From: Trichopria drosophilae
Taxonomy: Eukaryota; Arthropoda; Insecta; Hymenoptera; Diapriidae
Length of the DNA stretch: 64,000 nt
NCBI GenBank assembly: GCA_030407085.1
Contig: CM059585.1
Coordinates: 87,434,501 to 87,498,500 of the forward strand
Reading direction: 5' to 3'
Part shown: positions 25,801 through 37,800 of the stretch, in pieces
Layout of the letters: the number at the start of each line of letters is the position of its first letter
Numbering within the stretch: the first letter of the stretch is position 1
Program-made: the position numbers and the translations under genes
Notes under the pieces: generated by a model
What the model was told of the DNA's origin: nothing
Databases searched by the model: none
Seen by the model: the letters and a program-made list of their open reading frames with translations, nothing else

Positions 25801-28800
25801 CTAATAGAAGGGACAAAATTTAATTTTTCGTGCACCTCCGATATAACAAGATCATTATTTCCGAAGTATTCCATTTTCGAGAAAAGTGTATTTAAAACAA
25901 ATGATTAACAATTGGCGTTTTTCGGCATATTTCGATGGTTTTTGTAGCAAAAGAGAATTGATACTCAACCTTACTTTTACCTCATCTTACTAGCACCGTG
26001 GTTTTCAGCACAAAAGAGTTCTTTGGAAATTATGATGCGATTGCCAAAACTTCATTCTCTTTTGCTGCAAAAACAATCGAAATATGTCAAAAATTAAAAT
26101 TTTACCAAATATTTCGGAAATACTTCTTTGTCAAAGGCAAAAATTGTGTCGGATAATGTAATTGTTTGCTAGAGCATATGAGGGAAGGAGCATTCATATT
26201 CATTCGAATAAGTAATTTTTTGTAATTAATATACGGTATTATACGGGTAAGTTATTATATTTATATTAGTGAGTATAATAATCTCTAAATTTTGTAGAGT
26301 GAGAATTCACTCTTTAATTAGTTAAAACCGAGCAACTCTCGTGAAAGAGTGAATATTTAACTCTTTAAGAGTGGAAATTCACTCTTTCCTCCAGAGTTGT
26401 CAACTCCACGACTCGGAGGGAAAGAGTGAATTTTCACTCCAAGAAATTTAGAGTGTATGATTTAAAAACGTCTAGTAATTTTGCTCCGTTAGGGGGGGGG
26501 GCAGATTATTAATATGATATCAGTTTAAAAATATAAAAACAAATGTATTTAAGATGGCCAACATATAGTTTGCGTTTTATCAAATTCTCCTGCATTATTT
26601 TACATTGGCAAATGTTTTCACGGTCACTCATTATATACCTGGCATGAAAATTTAAAAGTTCTCGTTTTCAAAAACCACAAGTTACAGAGATATTATAACT
26701 GGGCTGTTTTCTCTACATTTTATTATTAATTTTGTTACAATAATTTTTTATTTCGAATTCACTTTCAATGTTCTAAAGTTCAAAAGGAAAGATTTCCGCA
26801 TATATTACTTGCTATAATTGCAATGTTAAATGCGAAACTGATTAAAATATCAAGTAGAGGAAAATGTACGACAATTCTCGTTAATTGTTAGTAATTACTC
26901 AGAAATCTGTAATAAATTTTATCTCCATTGTATGCATAAATATCAAAGACACATTTCTTGAAAACCATATTCGTTTTTAACATTTTTAAATTGAGTACAT
27001 GTGTCGAAGATTGAACGAAAAAACAACGAAACTACGACTTTTTTTCTAAAAGAATATATTTACGTTCAAACATGCGATTAATGCCAACCAGCTAAACGTT
27101 AATCTAATATGCATTAATGCAAATTTTGCATTCAATATATGTACTCGTAGTAGAATGCATTTAACCAATGCGAAGAAAAATAGTAAAGGAAGCGTTCGAT
27201 ATTGTTTAAATTATGATTTTATTGTATTTTATTTAATATACCTAATGGGCGAACATTCGAATAGTTTTTTTTTTAAAGAAGGTAAATATCAATGATATTT
27301 TTCTTATTTACAGAAGATGTACATTCAATGGTAATTGTAAATCTTGTTAAAAATTGTAATACCACCAGTCAAGTATCCGTTTGAATTAATTGAGTGTTCC
27401 TAAGAACTTTTTTATAAAAAAATTATTGTATAGATTTTTCTTAGCTTACACAAACATGATAAAAAACAATGCATTTTGAGATCTTTTATTGGTCGGAGTT
27501 GACATCGCATATTTTGAGCATGTTTCGTTAATTATTTTGTTAACCTTAATTTCGACCAATAAAATTGGACAATTCGATGTTACATTTTGCCATTTTCGAA
27601 GTGTCAAAAGTTTGATTAAAAATTACCAATTTTCTGACAATTCACCACAAACGATGAAGACATGTATGAAGAATCCAGTAACTGCAAAAATTGTACGGAA
27701 TGTATAGATCAGTTTTAGTGATGAATTTACGAAGAGTTATGTTTATAATCAAGAAAATAAAAAACAATGATAGTGATTACAAAGAAGGCATCGTCAAATC
27801 AGGACACGATATTCCAAAGAGTTTTATATCAAATTCAATGCATCTAGAAAAGCTGGAGAATCAATCAAGTATTTGCAATTAATTTCTGAAAAACGTGACA
27901 TCAAACAAATAAGCAAATAATTCAGCACAGAAGGCAGGATTTATGACGTCAAGAATAAGAAAATCACTCCAGTTGTGCAACAGCTGTCTCTAATTTAGCT
28001 CGTGAATCGGTGAACCTTATTATTAAACACACTGGAAATACAAACAGTAATTTCATAAATCAATTGTCAAGAAATTGCGAAGAAATTATTGCACTAAAGT
28101 GAAAGGTGAAAATAATATCATTTTCTTCTTCTGCTATGTGTAACGATAATTCAAATTGCAAAGAAAATTTACACAATTATTTATAACAATTATCTTTATG
28201 ACGTAAATGGGAATTAAAATAAATGTATGTTAATTGTAAACATTTTCATTTTTTATGATATGATTAGAGAGATGAGAGAGAATTATAATTCCCATCGAAC
28301 AATTTTATTGACCAGATTTGAATTGGGGAAATGATCCTTGGAATTTTGCACATATTGGGCAAATGTCATTTCACTAATTATAAATGTGATATATTTTTTT
28401 AAAAAATCGAAGTCTGCATATAGACCTTAGATTTTCTTTTCTGGTTCTTTTTTGTAAAGTTTTTCTTCAACTACTACAAATATGTTGCGATTTTTGTATT
28501 GCTTTGAAGATCGTATTCTTTTGGTGCGTATTCATTGGTTCTGAGTCATATGTAAAGCTCAGGAATGTTCTAATAAATAGTTTTCACTTTTATAATTAAT
28601 GAAATGAGTGTAATTATGATATATTGTAATTTATGTCGTACACGTGATATAATAAAAATGATTTTCTGTTCTTATTCTGCTAAAAGTCACATAAAGTTCA
28701 CTAACTATACACAACTGTATAAATAACTGTATCTGGGTATTAAATAAAAATTATAAAATCTTTCGTGTTATTTATATTGATATGAAAATTTATTGAAAAT

Positions 28801-31800
28801 AATGAATTAATTACATTTTTATGTGCTTAAAAGTTATTTATTATGCTAAAAATCCGAAATTCAAATCATTAAAATGAAACTAGAACCATAATTTTCAATA
28901 TTTTTAAATGAAAAATGTACATGTATTTTTTATTGTTTTGAAAAATCTCTCGTTGGGATTTTTTAATATGTCATATATTTCAAGAAATGGAAATTCTAAA
29001 GGAAGAAAACAAATTTTACATATTTTTTACTAATTATCATAATTTCAAGAGAAAGTGTTACTAAATTACAATACTTACATAATTGTAACATTTAAAAGTC
29101 GACGAGCTAATTTCTGGCTTACCCCTCTCCTTAATCCAACAAAATCTTTAGTGGTATACACGTATTTTTGTTTATCGTAACACATATTCTGTGAAATTAC
29201 CAACAAGATGATAATTTGCTTTTATTATAGTTTACACATTTAACAAATATTCTAAATTCTTTCACGATACAAATAGTGAATATTTATAAAATAATATTTC
29301 GAAATTGATTCCACTGTAGTATTACACTAATTACATACAATTGAAAAATATATTCACAAAATGATAATCTGTATTACAATGTACGATTTTGAAATAGAAG
29401 CATCAAGTAATACACTTCAGTTGCCCAGGAATTTCTATACGAATCTTGACCTTGGTCATTAAACGAATGTTAATATCAATCTTACATTACTACAAACGCA
29501 AGCTCATGATATGATACACGCAATAAAAAGGATCCTAAAAACTCGTTATGTAAAGCTACAAAGTAAGGCGATGCTTATTGCTCTAATTGGCACAAGTTTA
29601 CCGCTAGATTATCTGTACATCGTACCCTGGTGAAAAATATGAGCAGATTAACTGGCCATTACCTAGAATATAGATAGTTTTGCTGTCCAATATTTGTTTC
29701 CTAAATTGTAACAAAAAAACTATTTTTTAAAAATAGGGGTTAAAAGTAATTTCTTGAAAATGATGATAATACAATTCGAAAGAGCGACCCAAAACCATAT
29801 GGAAATATACTTCTAGAACTTTTACTAATTTTTTTCTTTTAATAGTAAGAACTTGAAATCAAAGTTAAAAATTAGCACATCTGGTTGTTAAAGGGTTAAA
29901 ACGAATGAATGATATTTCATTCAATTTCATTTGGTTCTATTGGTTTAATTTCGTATTAAAATTTATTGAATTTTATTAGAAAGTGGAAATAAACCAAACA
30001 CAAGCTGGAAATTACTGAAAATTTTGCACACAACCTCGTTTATTGGGATAGTTGTCCTTGTCGTCGTTTCGACTGTACAAATAGTTATCCCGTTTAGAGT
30101 TAGTAGATTTTATTATTTTTTTCTCTCAGTGTTATGAAATTTTAGTGTCTATTACGGTAACTCGCCACCCTGTAAAGCAAATTATTATGAAATTTAACTT
30201 CTAAGATCAGGTCAGGTTATGTTAGGTTAGACATTTCTTGATGTCTCGCTTTATTGTGATTATCCTCAAATCAGTAAGTAAAAATTGATCAAAAAGCATG
30301 TTTACTCTGTGATTTTCGGACAACTCAATTCGATCCCCTTGTGAAAAAATACCACAGGAACACTTTTAAAATGTGTCTTAATTTAGACTTCTTAAAAACG
30401 AAGTGTCACACATTTTAAAAAGGGACACTTCTAACATTTTAGTGCCTTCATTTAACACCCATAAGACACCTGATTTTGCAGTCCATACATATATTCTATT
30501 CAGCCAGACGATCTAAACTTTACCATGAGAAATAATTTGTGCTTTTTAGATTTTCCATAATCACTATATAAATAAAAATTGTACCGGAAATATTCATTTT
30601 TTTTATCAAGTTTTTGAATCCTTTTCGTGCAATTTGAACTGTTATTGAGTTGTATAAAAAAAGATTATAGTAGGAAGGGTATTCAATTACGGAGTTTTGG
30701 ACGTCGCTTTTTAACTCTATCAATTACGGAGGTAATCACTTCGGAAGGTCGCACTACGTAGTGATTAGGTATTGTATTTTATCTGTTTTAGATTAAAAGT
30801 TATTACAAATTTTTTGACTTTTTTGTTAAACTCAAAAATATTACAAATTGAACTCTCTAATCTATTAACAATAACCTCGACCAATCCCTAACTTGCATTC
30901 TTTTAATATTGCACATTAAAAATTTACAAACCTGCACCCGAAACTTGACTGTATAAATGTCACCAACCCGGTAACAAGTATCATTGTTGATATGATATGA
31001 CTTCTAGATGGATCGTCTTCTGCCATACATAAAGCCGGCGTAAGAATGAATGGTATCGCCACTATAGCTCCTATCATAGTTAAATAGTGCTACAATACAA
31101 AATATCAACAATAATAACAGAGCTAATGATATAAAATGACAACACCTATACAAAACCATCTATAGTAGAAAATCAACTTCATTACTATAACATTTTAAAC
31201 TATATCAATGAATTTCATTAGGAAATAAAACATCTTTGTATTGCGGTCTGAGTGAAGTGGTATTTTAATTTATTAATATGATACGTCTCGGTGGCATAGA
31301 TGCACCACCCTCGTAAATATCGTATTATATCAATGAATATTTAAAACAATTGCAAATAAATTTAGCACGAGTTTTATGATTACAGTATACAAATTTGAAG
31401 TGAAAGCGGACATTACTTGTCAGCCAACCTAGAGGGATGTGTGGTGTTCTTGGAGCGTTATTGATTTTTATATAAATTTGACGTCACCTTTTCATTAAAT
31501 TAAGATTACAATTACTGTACTTTATTTTTAATTTAACGGGTGTATCTTAACTACATATTTAAAAGCAACATTTTTATCAAAACATTTTCCAATGAACTAC
31601 TTATGAATCAACTAAAATTCATGCAATCTTCACTAAAACGTTAAACAACTATGCTTATATTTTATTATTTTGATATTATCTGCCAGTTTGAGGTTAGAAT
31701 CATTGACCAATATTACGGGAAACCTTCATTTTCTCAATATACATCAAGATATTCTCATTTTAACAGTTAATTTAAGTACAGTAGTGACCTTTTCTCCTAT

Positions 31801-34800
31801 CATTTTCTCTTTACATTTTTCCTCACTCAGACTAAAAAGATACTTTGACAAATAATAAAAATCTCTTTACCTGTAACGCCATAAATAAACAAAGATACCA
31901 AGGTGGTACATCGTCAATTCCGTAAGTCATGCCTTCATTTCGACTTTGTCCTTTGCTATTTGTTTTTGGCTGATGGTTTGCCGTGAATTCATCACTTCGT
32001 TGGGTGTCAATAATACTCTACGTAAAAAATAGTAGAATTATTTTAAGTTGTATTACTAAAGTGTACGCAATTATTGTCCACATCATTTGTTAATAAGCAA
32101 AATATAAAATAACTCTTTTTTAATTTTTACATATGTGTAAACAGTTCTGAAGTAATTCCATAAGGATATTTAGTGAACTATGAATTATTAGGTCAAATTT
32201 TAAAAATTATTTATTTTCTCCGTACAGTTCTTAAAAATAATACACAACGTTATTTTCAAGAATAATTGTCCTTAAATTTTCGAAATCAACTGCTCCAATT
32301 TGGCAAGTGTGTTCTCCAATTCCCACTAAATTATATCTTTAAATTTTAATAATTGTATAAAAATATAACTGCTAATTGTTATCAATTATTTCCATTATGA
32401 TGGGGTTCAATGTTTACATTGTTTTTTTATGATAATGAATTGCCTCTATATTTGCCTAACTACGAAATTAATGATGGTTGAAATGCGCGAAGAGATCATA
32501 AGAAAACTTTATTCCGTATTATTAGACTAGTATTTAAAACATTAGAACGTTGGTATCAGAATTTGATACGTTTGATTCCTAACACCAGGGCCCAAACCTT
32601 ATTAACGTTTCGATTAACATATCTATTTTTATATTGCAACACTAATTCAATCGGACTTTGTGTTTGAAGCAGATTAAATACCACAAAGGAATTGAATTCC
32701 CTAAAATATTTCATACATGTAAAAAATCAAATAATTCTAAATGTTCGTTGACTAAATGATTGTTAATCAATAAAAAAAACCATAACAACCGATTGACGTA
32801 GATCCAGCAAACTTATTTACGTAATAAAATAATCAGTATTCATATAAACCAGTTTTACTCATGTTCATATATCACCAATTGATCGAGTTATAAATTAAAT
32901 TAGGCAGTTTAGTTTGAATTATCATATTAAACTAAACGGTTGTTTCTAATAAAATTCATAGATTATTCTGATTTAATTAAACCACCAAGAATAATTCATA
33001 ATACGGCGCTAAACGGTTATTTTCCTTCTTTTCCCTGATACGTATTATGTTAAGATTGACGTTTTAATGTATTAAAATTTAACCGCTATATAATGTTGTC
33101 GTTACGTAAGTGTTACATTTTTTTTGTTCTTGGAACAATTTGCGATCAATTATCTTTAAAAAAATCTGCGCGTTTTACTGACTCATATATTTGGCTGTTG
33201 CACCTAAAACAGAAAATTCAATTATCTGTATACTAGAATGTCTAAAATCCGGTGTTATGCACGTTTCCGTGCGCAAAGTGGTATTTTTATGAATACTGTT
33301 TATATACTGGAAAACTAATACTGGAAATATGCGATTTACCGCACTAGTAACGAAATGTACTATATTTTGTTTTTATTTTATTTTCTTTGTATGTTATTTA
33401 TTTGACCCAAATGTCCCAAAACTTATTATTATAGTTTTAACTAATTTTTGTGGTAATTATGACATTTTTATTATTAATAAATATTATTTGCATTTAACAA
33501 ATAATTTTCTTAGTCATATGTAATGACGCCTACTTAAATAAATCGTGGTTTTAGTGCACAATGAAAAATACACTGCCTGTTAACAATAATCACATCTTCG
33601 AACAATGAGTGTATAATTTTGTATATTATCCCCTAATCCATTCCTTCTCGTGCGAAATGTAGTCGTATGTAATCGATACGTATACGCCAAGATGATAAAT
33701 TTTAATACTAAGATCCACCAAGATTATAAAACAATGTTGAATTAGAAAGATGCAATCATAAGCATAACAGTTCTAAGAAGTAAAACCAAACCTTTGTTAT
33801 CAAAACTTAACCGACGATCATCATTTGATTGAGCATGCAAAAAAATCGGCGATAACAAAGATGAATAAAAAATGAATTATTATATTTGACTTTTATTTTA
33901 TGCCAATTTATGTTTGTCAATGTATATTAATAACGTATGATACTTACACGACAAGAAAATAATTTGTGTAAAAATTACCTAAATGTTGGTGGTAATTGAA
34001 CATATATACACAAAATTTCAGAACGATTCCTGAACAATAATTAAACTTTGAAGTCATGGTTGATGGTATTTTAAAAGAAAAAGATATGTAAACTTTTGTG
34101 GATGTTTAGTAATAGTCGATTCTTATATTATATACATATTCCGGAATTAAATGCAATTTAAGCTCATGTATTATTTAATTTTGTTATTTTATTAATGCTA
34201 GAAGTAAATTTTTTTTAAATTACAATTGTTTCAGTTATAATGTTTGACCGACTTCCAGCATGTAGTATTTATTTATAGTATCGGGCGTATAATGTTGTGC
34301 TCTTTCTGAATCCGTAAAAGAATATGGGTTTCCATTTAAAGAAATATACTTGACCTTGGAATAACCTTCAAGGTCATGTTCAAGGTGAAATATAATAGTA
34401 TCATTAAATAGCCATCGGAAAATCCTTAAACTTCTGTATTTAACATTTTCCCCGAAAATGCCCTTTGCCTGAGTTAATTCGGAGTTCCGAGAATGTTAAG
34501 TTTGACCTTGAAATGACCTAGCCGAGAAAAACTGCTATAGCATTTTTGGACGTAAAATTGTGTACTTTTTCCGAATCCGTGAAAAAAAAATAAGGGTTAA
34601 TATATCCAAATAGTTTTGGTATTTTTCGGCCAGATAAAGAATAAAAATTAAAAATGGTTGAGTTTAATAAAAATTAGCCTTGAAGAAGACTCATGTCAGA
34701 GTCGAAACATTGCTAATTATTTATTTATTATTTATTACAAACCCCTCCAAATTATTGACCCTTGTTTTTTCTTCTTCTAATTTTTATGAAAATAAACCAT

Positions 34801-37800
34801 TTTTAATTTTTATTCTTTATTTGACCGAAAAATATAAAAACTATTTAAATATATTAGTTTATAAATCGGTCGAAAATTAAAACCTTATTGAGAAAAGCTC
34901 AAAATAAAACAAAATGGAAAACTATTAAGGAGTAAAAAAAGTAAGATTATAAAAAAAATGATAGAAAATTGGGGAAAAAACGAATATGTAAATGAAATGA
35001 GAGAAATTGTGAAGCCACGTGGAACAGTTTAAAAAAGAACTAGTGTTGGGTGTATGGTGTTGGTTGGATGATGCCTTTCTCGCTTCGGTCGCTCAGAAAG
35101 TTTGACCCTGTGGAACGTCAAATTATAAATCGAATTATAAATCGATTTACGCCTTTATTTTTTGGGGACTTTGAATTGTTTATTTATAAAACGCCTTTTT
35201 GGTGTTAAGTGAAAGTTTGCCTCCTGCATTTCTCTGTCTTCGAGCTCTTAAGTTCCTCCAATCTTCACAAGTAAACTTAAAAGTAATAACTTTAAAGTAG
35301 AACTTAATAAAGTTCTTTTAAACATCGAAAAGTCGATTTTCTATTTTGAGCGCTTAAGGTTTTTAAACTTCAAATCTTCGATTTTGAGTTTTGAAGTTCT
35401 TCCAAACTTCATGGCGTCAACATTGAGTTATGGATCTGAACTAAAGCTTTTTGTGTAAAAATTAAGATCAACTTTTAACATTTAGTGTGATAAACGCGCA
35501 CCGTCAGTATCAAACGAGTTTCTTGCCTATTCTACATTAAGAGTGTTCCCGCGGATTCAATTTTTATCGGAAATTCTTTAGGAGATAATTGTAGTCTTAA
35601 AAGAGCTTGAAAATGAGGTCTTAGTCTTTGAAATAACTTAAAAACGAACCGAGTTATTGCAAAAATAGTCATTTTTTAAACTTCAATGGCCCGTCACTTA
35701 ATTTCTAAGTCTCGAGTCCAATTTTGGTACCGGACTTTTTTGTTTGAAATATCATAGAGAATCACCTCCTGAAATATCGTAACCCACTTCTGGGACACCT
35801 GTATATTATGTGGACTACTCTTATTGCATTGGGTGTTGCTATATATAGCAACGGTATTTTTTAATCATTGAATTGTTTGGTACTCACCTACAGCTTTGGC
35901 AAACGTATGAAGTAAATTATAGTAAGACGAAAATGAAGATCCTTAACTGTTGTAACTATTACAGGATTTGCTGTTAATGAGCTCTTTAAATAAGTATGGA
36001 TATTTACGACCAAGAATAGCACAAATGGGAATTTTTATAGTAAAAAATAAATTCAATAATGCAATTATAGCAGCAAATGTATTAATCATCCCCTCTTTAT
36101 TCTTTTCAGTAGTCACAATTATGAGAAATCTTGAACCCGGTTTTAGGTAATCTAGCGTTAGGACTGCCTCGTATGTCTTTTATATTGAAAATTGCAAACC
36201 AGTCAGATATTGCCAATAAATCAGTTTAAAACGATTCTGGCACAGTATAATAATTCATTTGAAATATTTTTGTGAGAAAATTAACAAATTTTAAATAGAG
36301 AAGTTCTCAAGTTAAAACGAAGAAATGAACTTAATGAGAGTTAATACCATCTCGTCTTTTTGATCAATTGATCGATTCGAAAAAATATAATCAAAGGTTA
36401 GCGATAATTCCCTTATCGGTCGACGATTTGACTTCAAATTTGAGAACTTTAAAGTAAACATTTCCTAAATAGGAAAACTTATTAAACTACAAAGAAGTTT
36501 ATAATTTCTGAAAAATAGGCCATTTTATATTTTATTATTTGGGAATGTATTTTTTGGTTAAAATTATTAAAATTAATAGTTTTTGTCACCAAACAGTTGA
36601 AGGTCTTAACTAATTTGATTTCGGATTATCTGATAGCTATCAACATGTCTGGTTAAAAACCCGATTGGAGAATCTATAATTAGATACTTAAGTAAATAGT
36701 ATCGTATATTACAAAAAGGACTAGGAGAACATTTGTAGCAGAGAAGGAACCTTCACATTGACTCCTATAATTGTACTTTCGCAATGGAATAACATTTACA
36801 TTTTAGAATTATAAACGATTTTTAAGTATTACCCACGTTAATCATCCATGCTAAAACCATAATTACAAAAGTTGTTTGCCTTCCTACCTATAAATGATAT
36901 ATTTTATCTAGAAAAGTTCTACCATCATTTAGTGTCTGATGCGAACTTTGTATAAGCTCCGCTGTATATATTTCTTATAATCAATAATTATTTCATTTGA
37001 CCTTGAAGTGTGATAACATTCTGTTACTATTTTTCCATTTTTCATGCTTCATTTATATTATGTGGGTTACTTTGTTACAATGTTAACCGTTAAAGATTCC
37101 GTTGAAATTTAAACAAATAATAATTGAATTCTGGTCACCACTATTGCTATTGTTTAGTTAACATTCAGAAACCGCTCTGGGCATAACTGATTAATTGCAT
37201 GTACTTAAAACTATAATCCAATACGACAGTTTAAATTACTAAACGAATTACACATTTTACTTGAATAAATTTGAATGTATTTTTAAACATATAAAAAAAG
37301 TAAATTTCCTTTAAAATAATTTCGCAATACTTTGGACCCCATTATCAATTCTTCAACTTTTATAGAAAGCCATAGGTTAATTTTGGATACAACTATCTAC
37401 ATAATCAGTTTTTGTAGAATATTTATAATCTTGTGAAGTATGATCGAATGATTAGTTATGAGCATAAATAAATTCACTAATAAACATGAATGTAATTTGC
37501 AATTTATAATTGTGAACTTGTCACCAAAAAAACTTAGAGATTGTAGGTAATATTCAATTGTTAAATGTAAAATAAATCAGATAAAAAATAAATTCTTAAG
37601 CGTGACAGAAAGATTACTAATTTTATTCACTAAAGTTGTTTGTGCTAAAATAGTACTTGTAAATAATTACATTTTGTTTTATTTGCTTTTTTATAATTAA
37701 GTAACGTGATGTGCGAGCGTTTCATTCAGATATATTTCAAAGATTAAGGTTCATTCTTAAACAAACATTTCAAATTTGTTTTTAGAAAAAATAAGTTTAG

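Noticed and set aside
27489..27882. Degraded gene from two overlapping frames
   Set aside because: Neither frame has a recognisable motif and they cannot be joined by a plausible splice.
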